Source of the DNA: Phaeosaccion multiseriatum
Taxonomy: Eukaryota > Ochrophyta, other classes
Length of the DNA stretch: 64,000 nucleotides
NCBI GenBank assembly: GCA_965112735.1
Contig: OZ218954.1
Span: 1,054,001 to 1,118,000 of the forward strand
Direction of reading: 5' to 3'
Below, piece after piece: positions 49,901 through 61,188 of this stretch. The translations under genes and the position numbers were made by a program. Below the pieces are notes generated by a model, which ran no database searches, had not been told where the DNA came from, and worked only from the letters and a program-made list of their open reading frames with translations. Position 1 is the first letter of the stretch; each line of letters starts with the position of its first letter.

Positions 49901-50832
49901 CCTCTGTCCTGACACCCACCTGCGCGTTCCTCTTGCCATCCATGGCCATGGTAAACCCTAGAGCCCCCTCCGGCGCTACTTGAATCTTGTACTCCCACCT
50001 TCCACAAGGGCCGCTGGTGCTTCCCCTCCGGCCAATGCCACCGCTGCCACTGCTCCGGCGACGGCCATTGACGCCTCCACTGCCTCCTCCTCCTCCTCCT
50101 CCTCCTCCTCCTCCTCCTCCTCCTCCTCCTGCTGCTGCTGCTGCTCCACTGCTGCCACTCCCTCGGCGCTGTGAATTGGGTGAAGGTGCAGGCGAAGACA
50201 CAGGCGTGTTGTCTGCTGCTGCTATGCTGCTGCCGCCTGAGGAGGAGCGACCACTCTTCTTCCTGGTGAGCCGTTTCAGAAAATAGCCTCCTCCGCCGCC
50301 GCTGCTCTGCTGCTGGGGGGAGGAAGTCGCAAGGGGTGCCGCTTCGTCCGCTGAGCACGGGCAGGTGGTGGTGGTGGTGGTGGTGGTGGTGGAGGAGGAG
50401 GAGGAGGAGGAGGAGGAGGAGGAGGAGGAGCAGCAGCAGCAGCGGCAGCAGCAGGAGGAGGAGGAGAAGCGGTTCAATGTTTAGCACAAGACCTGCTGGA
50501 CCAATATCGATGACATCGATATACGATATCGAGAGGCGAAGGTCGCACAAGTACTCCAACTCGTACCTCCTGGACCTTGGACCTCCGCTGAAGTCAGTGA
50601 TGACGTTACATGAGCGGACCGCGCTTTGGGCGAGGGAGGGGTTGGTTTGGGGGGTGGCGGCGGGGAAGGAGATAGGGCAAGGGGCTGAGTTGGTGTTCCG
50701 TCGGCCACAGATGGCGACGCGCTGTCTCCATCTCTGTCTCCTAGGGAGGGAGAGGCTGACCTCGATCCGGGTTTGCGTCCGGGGGAGAGCAGTCGCTTGA
50801 GGCGGAGGGAGCTGTGTCGGTACAAGTGTGTG

Positions 50833-50870
<38 letters not shown>

Positions 50871-52073
50871 CATGTGTGTGTGTGCGTGTGTGTGTGTGTG
50901 GGTACATGTGTGCGTGTAAGAATAGAGGCACGGCGGGGGGCGAGAGGATAGGAGGGAGGGAGAGAGGGAAGGGAAAGAGAGAGAGTGAGAGAGAGGGAGA
51001 GAGGGGGAGGGAGGGAAAGAGAAAGAGAAAAAGAGGGAGGGAGGGAAAGAGAGAGACAAGAGGGAGGGGGGGAAAGAGAGAGAGAGACAAGAGGGAGGGA
51101 GGGAAAGAGAGCAGATAGAGAGGCTAGTTTCCAGGGGCGGGGGAGGAACGAAGAGGTGGGACCTTCACCGCTTACTTGCCCGATGGAGGCTCAGAACTTA
51201 CTTGTTGCTTTTGTCTGCTGCCGCTGCTGCCGCGGCTCCTGCTTGTGCTGTTTGAGCCGCTTGCGGTGACGCCTGAACTCCTGCAGGAAGAACCAGCTCA
51301 GAGACTTCCTTCTCCCCCTGGTCCCCCTCCCCATCCGCATCATCGCCATCGCTGCTACCGCTGTCGCCGCTTCCCTCACTACCGCTGCTGCTGCCATCTT
51401 CCTCATCATCGTCTACATCTCGACCTTGTGAGCAAGCGGCGGCGGCAGCGGCGGCAGCTGCCACAAACGAAAAGGGCTTGGCCTGCAGGCGCCCCGAGAC
51501 ACTGTCCGCGCTATTGGGCTCCGTGGGGGTCGGGCTCGAGCTGCGACTACCCGTGCCACCCGCCGCCGCTGCAGCAGCAGTCGAGCGCTTGCTCTTGCCT
51601 TTCTTTGAATGCTTCTTCTCCTTCTTCTGCTAGGCCGAGACGGGCAAAGGCAATAGGAGTGGGAGGTTGGGGCGGTATTTGCTGTGAGAGAGCGAGAGAG
51701 GGAGAAGCGAGAGAGGTAGAGAGACGCCGGTGCGCCCTACTCAATATCCAATTCCCCCCCCTCTTCTTCCCATCTCTCGGAACACACCCACCTGCTCTTC
51801 TGCAGCCCGCTTCAGCCTCTCCCTTCGCCGCCCTCGGCAGAAACTGAGCAGAAGAAGGGCCGCTAGCAGCACGAGGACCACCACCGAGACTGCGACTTGG
51901 GTCTCGAGCGTGCGAAGCGCATCCTTGGCTTGCCACCTGTCCTTTACGCCCTGCACAAGGCGCTTGGAGGTTCTTAAGACAGCATCCTTTGTCTTTTGCC
52001 ACTTGGTCAGTGGAACGACAGCCTTGTTCTTGTTGCTCTTGCGGCGAGAAAGCCTCATCTTGATCGCTCCCAT
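43921..52073 (-). CDS. Membrane-anchored PDZ plus tandem PH-like domain protein
   Basis: Twelve minus-strand exons, 51792-52073, 51202-51626, 50567-50811, 49920-50350, 48397-49560, 47676-47995, 47085-47204, 46815-46919, 45511-46612, 45009-45137, 44486-44598 and 43921-44080, join in phase to 1531 residues. Residues 60-79 form one hydrophobic helix flanked by basic residues. Residues 95-435 are acidic, Ser-rich and Gly-rich. A PDZ domain spans about 436-514 (ALGFTMAMDG then GPGEKAGVQVGDRVLAV), split by a phase-0 intron. Two related PH-like domains lie at about 865-1030 and 1355-1520. Both contain an EKMDKGV start, a WRDPKS block, RSGSFS(T/K)FVK and a final DRRSL(E/D)L strand followed by a SPEEMH helix. 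These ends resemble PLC-type PH domains. Membrane scaffolding linked to phosphoinositides is inferred. The PH copies share intron placement before SL(E/D)L, so they arose by internal duplication. Confidence 0.75.
44085..44285 (+). repeat. GTGTCAGGACAGAG minisatellite
   Basis: Sense strand (minus) is CTCTGTCCTGACACCCAC. The last unit forms the acceptor CACCCACAG at 44081 of the PDZ/PH gene. Confidence 0.93.
44776..44999 (+). repeat. (TCCC)n, about 220 bp
   Basis: Sense strand is GGGA, donor-proximal to exon 45009-45137 of the PDZ/PH gene. Confidence 0.95.
45177..45326 (+). repeat. (GGA)n, about 150 bp
   Basis: Sense strand is TCC and is followed by CTGTATCACCAACTGC before the acceptor at 45138. 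Confidence 0.94.
47221..47455 (+). repeat. (GGAA)n / GGGA-rich tract
   Basis: Sense strand is TTCC/TCCC, acceptor-proximal to exon 47085-47204. Confidence 0.9.
48045..48112 (+). repeat. (GGA)n
   Basis: Sense strand TCC, acceptor-proximal to exon 47676-47995. A CA-rich tract with short AT runs fills 48180-48390 of the same intron. Confidence 0.9.
49771..49919 (+). repeat. CTCTGTCCTGACACC minisatellite starting at the donor
   Basis: On the sense strand the intron begins directly with GTGGGTGTCAGGACAGAGGG at 49919, so the splice donor is part of the repeat. Confidence 0.94.
50371..50432 (+). repeat. (GGT)n (GGA)n tract
   Basis: Sense strand is a TCC/ACC run that forms the pyrimidine tract of the acceptor at 50351. 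Confidence 0.9.
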
Positions 52074-53028
52074 CTTATCTCTCTTCTGTTTTCTTTCCCT
52101 TTTTCTTTTTCTTTCTTCTTCTTCTGCTTCTTCTTCTTCTTCTTCTCTCTCTATGTCGTCGCTCTCTCTCTCTCTTTCTGATCACCGAAACTTCATGGCA
52201 CGACCTCTACCACACGCGTAAGGCCCCCAACGTCCACAACAGCTGGGTTGTCCACGGTTCCCGTCTCTCTCTCTCTTTCTCTTCATAAGCTCAAACTGGA
52301 CTCCTGTAACAGACAAAACGAGGATCCCGAGGGGGCCCAGCCTTGTCTTACCAGGCTGGCACTCAATTTTTTACAGGGAAGGTGGCACCACCTTCGCTTT
52401 TTCTTCCCGATGATGCAGTAGAGGGAGAGGGGGGGGAGAGAGGGGCTTGCCGAGAGGGCAGCGAGAGCTCCAAGGCCTGCCATCTGCAGCGAAGGAGCCC
52501 GGAGCGGGATTTCGAAAGAATTGGTGACATCACACTAGCAGATCCAAGCGCCCGAGAAGAAAGAGGGAAGGAAAGGGGAAGCAGCGAGGGGAAAAGCGGT
52601 TTGCCGACCCTATCCGCGAGAGCTCGTACACCCTACCACTCGTACCCAGACTGAGTTCGGGTGTGGTGGCGCTGTTGAGAGGTAAGCGTGACAGAGCTGG
52701 ACACCACGGCGGAGAGACCTCGGTACCTTTACGACCCGACGCCCCACAGCTGCCATTCTGGGCGCCACCACACCTGTATATGCATAGTGCATCCACCTAT
52801 GTCCCGGCTTAGGCTTATTCTCGCTCAGACGAGGGAGCCTTCTGTCTCCCAGCACTATTCGGCTCTAACTTCCCCTGCCGTCCCCTGACACAACCCACAT
52901 CCCTCGCCTCCCTCCACCCCCTCCCTTACTCCCCACCCTGCCCTCTCACACACCATTCTCATGGTAATGTCGCCCATCCCCTTCACCTGTGCGCACTCAC
53001 ACTCGTGCGGCAGGCGCGCTCGGGGGCA
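52074..53028. promoter_or_regulatory. Divergent intergenic region between PDZ/PH and methyltransferase genes
   Basis: 955 bp between starts at 52073 (minus) and 53029 (plus). A TTC/CTTT-rich tract (52085-52175) lies just upstream of the minus-strand start, which is purine-rich in its transcript. The rest is mixed sequence of ordinary composition without repeats, unlike most spacers here. The promoter role is inferred from orientation. Confidence 0.4.
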
Positions 53029-53243
53029 ATGGAGCCCCCGGCTGACGAGTGGGGGCTGAGCGAGAGCATTGGCGAGAGCGACGGATTTGGGGACCTTCGC
53101 CTGACCACCCCGTCCCCACGGGGCGCCAACAGCAGTAGGCTTTCTTCTTCGTCCTTGTCCCTCTCTTCGTCGTCTACTCTCTCTCTCTGCTCCTCCTCCC
53201 TCACCCCTTCCCCCGAGGGGCTAGGACCACCCGGAAGAGCAAA

Positions 53244-53277
<34 letters not shown>

Positions 53278-54357
53278 GCAGCGGGGGGCTCTTCGGGTAG
53301 AAACCCCAACAACACCACCACCCCCTTCGCGGGAGGGGCTGGTGCCGACGGTGGCGCCGGTGGTCTGAACGCTTGCCGCTATGGGCGGGGTTGCACGCAC
53401 ATTAGCGACGCGCTCCACCGGGCTCGCTTCTGGCACCCTCCTCTCTATCAGGGGGTGGGTGCCGCTGCCTCCGTCACGACATCATTGGCGGGGGGGGCAG
53501 GTGCGGGAGGGGAGGATGCGATGGCAGCAGCTGTGGTGGACACTCGGGCACGTAAGTAGTGAGTGGGGGGGGGGGACGGGGGGCAGGGTAAGTAGTGAGT
53601 GAGTGGGGGGATGGCAGTGGATGGGGGAGGGGAAGGTTGCGAGGGTGAGTGCGGTTACGCAAGGATTATTTGTTTTGAGTGTGGGCCGTGTGTGTGCCGC
53701 TGTGGGGAGAGAGGGAGATGGAACCCGCGAGACAAAGAGACTCACCCAGACAGACCGAATGATAGACAAGGAGGAGAGAGAGCAAGTCGCCCCGAACCCC
53801 CTCTTATGTAGTCTTATGTATGATGTTCTGGTCTTGTCTCCCCTTCCTTCCCCTACCCACTCATAACGGCTCACACATGGTCTCGCACTGTATGCCCCAC
53901 CGCCTCTTATGTAGTCTTACGTAGTCTTTTTTCTCCCCCTCCTTCCCCTACCCACTCGTAACGGCTCACACATGGTCTCGCACTGTATGCCCCACCGCCT
54001 CTTCCATCACGCCTCCCTCCCATTTCCCTCCTCTTCCATCCTCCGACTCGTCCTCTGTGTGTGTTTGTGCGCGTATCTCCTCTTCCCTCTCTCCTCTTAT
54101 ATCCTCCGACTCGACTCTCTCTCTCTCTGTGTGTATCTCCTCCTCCCTCTCTCCTCTCTCTCCTCTCTCTCTCCCCCTCTCCCCTCTCTCCCTCCCTGCC
54201 TCCCTCCCTCCCTCTGTATCACCAACTCCCTCAGTGGCTGGCTATGTGTGCAATGAGTGCGGTATCGTGTTCGAGGACGTGTCGGAGCTGCAGCTGCATA
54301 TGAAGGTAGGGTGAGGGTGAGGGTGAGGGTGAGGATGAGGGTGAGGATGAGGGTGAG

Positions 54358-54390
<33 letters not shown>

Positions 54391-56959
54391 GGGATGAGGG
54401 TGAGGTGAGGGTGAGGGTGGGCGGGGTGGGTGGATGGGGCGGTGCGGCCATGTTGCTGTGTCGTATTCCCTTGTGTGTGTGTGTGTGTGTGTGTTTGTTC
54501 ATCCCCCTCTCTGCTCCTCTCCATATTCTTGCTGCTCCTTCCCCCCCCCATCTCTCCTCCTCTCTCTTTCTCTCCCTCTTTCTCTCCCTCTCTCTCTTCC
54601 CCTCTCTCCTCCTCCTCTCTCTCTCTCTCTTCTCTTCCTCTCTCCCATATACTCCTTACATGCGTGTGTTCCGTCTCATACCATACCCCCCCCCTGTCTT
54701 GACGCTAACACCCCCTTCACATTTATGTGTATGTTTGTGTTACTTAACACATTGTACTTCCTTACGTACTCTCAGCGTAAGAGCGCGTGGAGCAACTCCA
54801 GTCTGGTGGGCTGCCGAGTGAGCTGCCTCGTTGATGATCGCGAGTGGCAGGAGTGCACGGTACTGCAGCACCACAGAAACGGTGAGTCAGCCGCCTCCCC
54901 CCCTCTCTCTCCCTCTCTTTTCTCTGTCTCTCTTTCTCGCTCTCTCTTCTCTTTCTCTCTGTCTCCTCTCTCTTCTCTCTCTGTCCCCTCTCTCTTCTCT
55001 CTCTGTCTCGTTCTGTCTGGCTCCAAGTTTCGTGGCTGTGCGTGTGTATGTGTGTTCATGCCTGTATGTGTGTGTGAATATACGTTATAATAATACTTAG
55101 TAATACATACATGTGGAAGGGAACGAGAGAGCGGCCGTCCTCAACTGATTCTTGTCGTGGCTTCTGTCGTTGTTGCGTTGTTGCGTTGTAACCGTCCGTC
55201 TCAGGCAAGCACTGCCTGCAGTTCCGCAGCACGGGCGAGAAGGTGTGGATGGCAATGACCACTGCGGCTTTCTACATCATCGAGCGGAACCAGCACAACA
55301 AGTGAGTCAGTCAGTCAGCCAGTCAGTCAGTCAGTCAGTCCGTCAATCAGTGAGTGGGTCAGTCACCCAGTCAGTCAGTGAGTCAGTCAATCAGTCAATC
55401 AGTCAGCGAGGATAGTGTCATTCAGACAAGGCAAGAAACTTACACTTTTAAGTCTGTAAGTCAAAAATTCCCTGAGCCAGGGAGTACGTCCGTGGTTCTC
55501 CCCTCCCCCCCTGCCTACCGAACACCCAACTCCAACTCAAACTCAAACACAAAGCGCATCATCCCCTCCTCTCCCGCCCCCTCCCCCCCCGTCCCCTCGT
55601 CCCACCCGCTCCCCCCTCCTCCTCCTCCTCCCCCCCAAACCACAGCTCACAGCAGGAGTGCAAAGAAGTCGTCAACGACCCTACCGACAACCTCGCGCCC
55701 ATTGAGGAGTGGACTTTCTGTGAGGAAATATCCCGCGCCTTTGTCATTGCCCAGTCCCTTCTGCACAGGGCTTTTGGTGACAAGGTGCAAGAGACGGGTC
55801 ACAAGACTGCAGGCCATGTGTGTGTCACGGAGAAGGACCGCGATGCAGCCAAGGTGAGGCCCCGAGACTCGTCACCCCGCACCCCCACCCCCACCCCCCC
55901 CCTCCCCCCGGGCCCCCGAAGGAATCATCACGTCCGCCCCCCACTCCTAACCCCCCCCCCCCCCCCCCCCCATTGGATAGGTGTCACCCTCCCATCAACA
56001 CCCACCCACCCACCTATTGGCTTAGTACTCACTCCACCCCCACCCATTGACATATTACGCCCACCCCCTCCCCCCCCCTTGACCCCCCACCTCCCACTCA
56101 ACACATCGTCACCCCCCCCCCCCCTACCCCTCCCAAACGACAAGGAGGTGAAGGGGAGCCTGTTGTATGGGGAGCTCCTGCCCAGAGGAGTCAACAAGGC
56201 GCTTCAAGCCTCTCACCTCAACGGCGCCAAGGCCAAGACGGTACGCGGAGCGACGTGGGGGTGTGGGGGTGTTTGATTGACTTACTCGTCTTGTCTGCCT
56301 CCCTCTCTTTCTCCCCGTCTGTCTCCCTCCCATTGACATATTACGCCCCCTCCCTACCCCTGAGGGTTGATTTGACTTGACTTGTCTGCCCCTCTCTCTC
56401 TCTCTGTCCGGTTGTCTCCCTCCCTCACTCACTCCCTTTGGCCTTTGTTGGGCTTGACACCACACCCTCCCATGTCCTCTCTTGTGTGTTGCACAAGAAC
56501 ACCAACACCAGCCAACACCTCCTCGTATCGTATACATGCCCCTCTCTATCCACCCTCCCTGCTATTCTCTCTCTCTCTCTCTCTCTCTCTATTATATCAA
56601 TGGGTTCTCCACTCACACTCCTACCACCCCACACCCCTGCCCTGTCCACCCTGTCGTCTCTACGTACCACACCAATTGCTTGTATACGCTCCCTCATGAC
56701 TCTCACAAATACTGAATGGTGCGCAACCAAAAAAAGGTGTACGACCTCGGGATGGGCACTGGCAAGGTGGCCATGCAGGTGTTCCTCCAACTCAGCACAG
56801 TGGAGAGGGTCTATGGGGTGGAGCTGTCGAGGGCGCGCTACCTGATAGGGGAGGAGGTACGTGGGGTGGGTGGGGCGACAAGGGGGGGGGGGTGAAGGAG
56901 GGAGGGGAAGGAGTAGTGGTGTCCAGCGGTGGCATCATCACTTCGCCCCTGTCCCATCC

Positions 56960-56993
<34 letters not shown>

Positions 56994-59023
56994 CGTTCTG
57001 TCTTCCTCTCTCTCTATCTCCCGTCTCTCTCTGTCTCTCACTTCCCATCTCTCTTTCTCTTTCTCTCGCTCCCCCCTCTCTCTCCCTCCCTCTTTCCTCC
57101 TCTCTCTCCCCTGCCTCCCTCTCCCTCTCCCTCCCTCCCTCTCCCTCTCCCCCCCTCCCTCTCTTCCTCTCTCTCCCTTACACCCTCCGTCCCTCCCTCT
57201 CTCCCTCCCTCTAGGCTGTGTTTAACCTCATGCGGCTGTTGCCCGACGCCTTCGAGCTTGTGAGGCACGTGCCCAACTCGTTCATCTCGATTGGCACGCG
57301 CACCCGGCCGGTGAGTAAGGGGCAGTCAAGGCATGGAAGGAACGGAGGCAAGCACAGTCAGTGATGGGAGTAAAAGTAATAGTGAAGGCGAGGCAGAGTG
57401 AGGGCAGTGAGGGAAGGAAGGGCAATCGGTGATGTGAGGCACACTCAAACCAACCTCCTGGTCCCGTCCTTGCTTGCCCTAGCCCTCACCCCAACCCGCC
57501 CACCCTCCCCTCGACCTGCTGCCTGCCCGCATATAGCGGCGCTTGCTCGAGATGGAGTGTGGTAACCTCTTTGCTGTGCAGGACCTGAGCGATGCTGACG
57601 TGGTGCTGCTGGAGACGGACGTGCCTGTCTCTCTACATCACGGCCTGTCCTCTCTGCTCGGCACCATGAGTCGGTCGAGTCGGGCGCTGACCTACCTAGA
57701 CCTCAGAAAGGTGTGTGTGTATATATTTTTTGTGTATGACTTACCTTGACCTCAGAAATGTATATGTATGTATTTGTAATTGTGTATGAAAGGTGTATGT
57801 ATGTGTCTCGATGTATGTTTGGATGCAGCACGCAGGCATGTGTGTATGTGTGTATGTAGTGTATGTAGTGTATGTAAGGATGGATGTATGTATGTATGTA
57901 TGTATGTATGTATGTGTGTATGTGTGTATGCATGCATGCATGTATGTATGTGTGTGTATGTATGCATGTATGTGTGCGTGTCACCTAGGACACGTTGACT
58001 TACTCACCGACTCACTCACCGACTCACTCACTCCCTCCTTCACGTTGTGACGAACCCCGGCCCTCATACTATCACGCGACGCAACACACAGACTTGGCTG
58101 GGCACACCGCTGCCGTTTAAACAGATGGCAGTCAACACCCCCATGAGCGATAGGTTTCCGACGTCGTGGTCTGTCCATCGGGGGCACCACTTTTTCCTCT
58201 GGGAGAAGGCGCTTCGGTCTGTGGAAAACCCAGACTCTTATTGTGTAACGGGCAAGGGGAGTAGCAGTGGCGGCGGTGGTCCTCTTGGTGGGAGTGGTGC
58301 GAGCAGTAATGGGACTTCGGCTCTGACATCAGGCTCGATGAGCTCTCAGAGTAGCGGGGTTGGGGGGATTGGTGGGAGTAGTGGCAGCAGCAGCAGTGGT
58401 GGCGCAGCAGCAGCAGCAGCAGCAGCAGGAGCAGCAGCAGCAGCAGGAGGAGGAGGAGGTGATGCCAGTGCGGCTGGAGCAGGAGGAGGAGGGGGGGCAG
58501 GAGGCGGGGAAGGAGCAGGAATAGGGGCTGGGAACCTCCTGGGTGTGGCCAACAGGCCCCGAAATCGAGGTTTCAGCTTTGGTGGCTCGGGCAGTCATGT
58601 CGAAAAGGGGAGTATGTTTTTAAGCTCAAGCAGCGGAGGAAAGATCATCCCAGGTCGGAAACCCTCGTCGCCATACGCTGTAGTGGAGGGTAACGGCGTC
58701 GAGACGGGTGGAGGAGGGGACACCAGGTGTCAGGACAGAGGAAGGGGCAGCGACACAGGAGGAGGAGGAGGAGGAGGAGGAGGAGGAGGAGGAGGAGGAG
58801 GAGGAGGAGACCACAAGTCGATGTCGTTTTGCCAACAACGCGGGGTGGCCGCAGCAAGAGGAGGAGGAGGAGGAGGAGGAGGGGAGCGTCAACCCTCGGG
58901 GTTTTCGCGATGGACTGGGCGTTTCTTCTCGTGCTTCGGCTTCAGCAATCAGGCAGTGTTGGATGGTGGAAGGAGCAGAGGAGGAGGAGGGCTGGGGAAG
59001 TCGGGGTCTGGATCTACGCATTC

Positions 59024-59067
<44 letters not shown>

Positions 59068-59555
59068 TGGTGATACAGCAGCAGCAGCAGGAGAAGTCAG
59101 TTTCTGCTCAAGGGCAAGGTCAGGTGGGAGAGAATTCTCAGCGGGGCCCACGTGGCACTAGTGTTGTTGCAGCTGGGCCCGGGGGGTTATCGTCGTCTGC
59201 TCACGGACAGAGTAGTCAAGGTGGGAAGCAAGGGCAGGAGCGATCCCCGAAGGAGGCGAAGGAGTCCAGGGACCAGCGGGGTGTAAACAGCTACAGCACC
59301 AGGGGTGGGCGGCCCTTTGAGAAGCGTCTGCAGAGGAGGAGCAGCAACTGGAGTGGTAGCGGGAGTACCCCTCAACTGAGCACGAGCAACAGCGACGACA
59401 ACAAGCGGAAAAAGGCCAAAGCCAAGCTAGATGCGAGGCAGCCGATGGCAGCAGAGGGGTCGCTAGGAGGAGGAGGAAGAGGAGGAGGAGGTGCAACAGT
59501 TGGTGATACAGCATCATCTTGTACGCCCCCAAAGCGGCTCACCTCCGTCTCTTGA
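53029..59555 (+). CDS. DOT1-like methyltransferase fused to PBZ, C2H2 and Tudor-like modules
   Basis: Ten exons, 53029-53551, 54235-54305, 54776-54881, 55205-55301, 55646-55853, 56145-56240, 56737-56856, 57215-57310, 57537-57710 and 58092-59555, join in phase to 984 residues. A PBZ-type finger lies at residues 116-138 (CRYGRGCTH, then RFWHP). YVCNECGIVFEDVSELQLH near 178-196 is a C2H2-like finger half. A Tudor-like barrel follows at about 205-265 (LVGCRVSCLVDDREW, then GEKVWMAM). The methyltransferase has YGELLP at 343, SAM motif I VYDLGMGTGK at 368-377 and acidic post-I VYGVE ending at E396, the arrangement seen in DOT1 histone H3K79 methyltransferases. A C-tail of about 450 residues is Gly-, Ala-, Gln- and Ser-rich. 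A nuclear chromatin or poly-ADP-ribose-linked methyltransferase is inferred; the substrate is not shown. The start is the first ATG in frame with the PBZ exon. Confidence 0.75.
54306..54425 (+). repeat. (GAGGGT)n starting at the donor
   Basis: The donor GTAGGGTGAGGG of the methyltransferase gene opens a run of GGGTGA units, the complement of the 20432-21238 repeat. Confidence 0.93.
55302..55412 (+). repeat. (CAGT)n starting at the donor
   Basis: GTGAGTCAGTCAGTC follows exon 55205-55301, with CAGT and CAAT variants. Confidence 0.92.
57830..57980 (+). repeat. (ATGT)n microsatellite
   Basis: GTAT/GCAT/GTGT units in the intron 57711-58091. Confidence 0.9.
58758..58812 (+). repeat. Exonic (GGA)n encoding poly-Gly
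   Basis: Lies in the last exon of the methyltransferase gene and is read as glycine. Confidence 0.9.
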
Positions 59556-60454
59556 CACGGATGACACGCACACACGCGTACTGCGTACGTAAGTTCCTTA
59601 CCCAAAGCGTTATATATTGTTATCTAACGTTTGGGAGGGGCTTTTACTTGGTTGGGCAGGTAACACTCACGCGGCCCTTCGGCCCTCCCACCATCTTCCA
59701 TTCCTCTTTGCCATAAGGAGAGAGGGACAGACACGCTGACATGCTTCGCGTGTGCTTGGGAGGGAGGGGAGGGCGGGATGGGGTGAGGAAACACAAGTCA
59801 ACAAATGCAACCATCTCGTCTCAAGCCCACATATGCGCACCCACGCACGCACCCACCAACCCACGCCAGAGTTTGTTATATATACCCCTCCTGTGTGCAA
59901 CTCTACGGCGACGGAAGGGAGTGGAGGCAGAGGGGCAGCAGTTGGTTCTCCAAGACTGGAATCGATGCGCAACATGTATTTTGTAATTTACTATATAGTG
60001 TAGTCAGCGGGATAGATGCGTTAGAGAGAAGATACAAAATAGTGAGAATGAAAAAGAAGGAACAATTTTTTAACACTCGATTTGCGTAAGAATCGCCCAG
60101 GAAGCGCTAAGCGCTATAGCTCTTCGTGTAGCTCTTTGAGATGCCTACCGATACACAGTCTCTCGTCGTCTTTCCACACTTCCTTCCTTCCCTACTTGTC
60201 AGCATTTCCGCAGGAGCACTCCCCCTTGCCGCTCGACCCCCAAAAAACGGGCGATTTGGGCGATTCTTACGCAAATCGAGTGTTCATCAATCAATCAATC
60301 AATCAGCAAATCCATTTGATTGAGGAAGGGTGCTTCAAGAGGGGAGGGAGGGCCTTCCTTCCTTCCTTCCTTCCTTCCTTCCTTCCTTCCTTCCTTCCTT
60401 CCTTCCTCTCCCTCGCCCATCCGCATTCGGAGACTGAAACCTCCTCTCAAGTCC
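59556..60454. other. Convergent 3' spacer with a 28-bp inverted repeat
   Basis: Lies between the stop codons of the methyltransferase (plus) and TRM5 (minus). It is mostly ordinary sequence, with a perfect 28-bp inverted repeat (60072-60099 and 60257-60284) and a (TTCC)n tract at 60361-60408. No gene was found. Confidence 0.55.
60072..60284. repeat. 28-bp perfect inverted repeat, 157-bp loop
   Basis: Left arm 60072-60099 begins AACACTCGATTTGCG. Right arm 60257-60284 ends CGCAAATCGAGTGTT. The arms match over all 28 bases. Confidence 0.93.
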
Positions 60455-60949
60455 TCAAACTTGAGGGGTGTGCTCTTTCCCTCTGACCTCCGTTCGCGGC
60501 TTCTTCGCCTGGGGAGCTCCCCCGCCCCCGCTGCCTCTTCCGTCACCCCCTGCTACGTCGCCTCCTTCTACCCCCCCCCCTTCTTCCCCTTCTCCTCCTT
60601 CTCCTCCTCCTCCTCCTCCTCCTCCTCCTCCTCCTCCTCCTCCTCCTCCTCCCCCTCCTCCTCCTCCTCCTCCTCCTCCTCCTCCTCCTCCTCCTCCTCC
60701 TCCTCCTCCTCCTCCTCCTCCTCCTGCTGCTGCTGCTGCTGCTGTTCGCTCGTAGGTGGGGGCGGTGAAACTCAGGCAGAGCATCGCCTTCTTGGGGGCC
60801 ACATCCCTCACGAGTCGCACTTGGACATCAGATGCATTGAGCTCCGGCCCCAGCACGCTGATGGCTCTAAGGAGGGGGAGGGCAGTGGATGGGGATGGGA
60901 GGGGGATGAGAGGGGGGGGGGGGGGTAGGTGGTAGTGGACACGCACACG

Positions 60950-60986
<37 letters not shown>

Positions 60987-61085
60987 CCTCACACCCACCC
61001 ACCTCAACCCCAACCGTAGAACATACGCATACGCACCACGTACACACATACACACACACAAACAACACGCTCACACAAACGGACA

Positions 61086-61119
<34 letters not shown>

Positions 61120-61142
61120 CAAAAACACACACGCATACACAG

Positions 61143-61188
<46 letters not shown>

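Noticed and set aside
50481-50567. Protein-like stretch ending ISYIDVIDIGPAGLVLNIEP as an extra exon of the PDZ/PH gene
   Set aside because: It continues into Leu/His repeats with no usable donor. Treating it as intron from donor 50566 to acceptor 50351 joins both neighbouring exons in exact phase.
47974-51090. A single 1038-residue open frame on the minus strand
   Set aside because: It reads through several introns. The PDZ/PH exons are in three different frames and join in phase by GT-AG splicing; only part of this frame (48397-49560) is exon.
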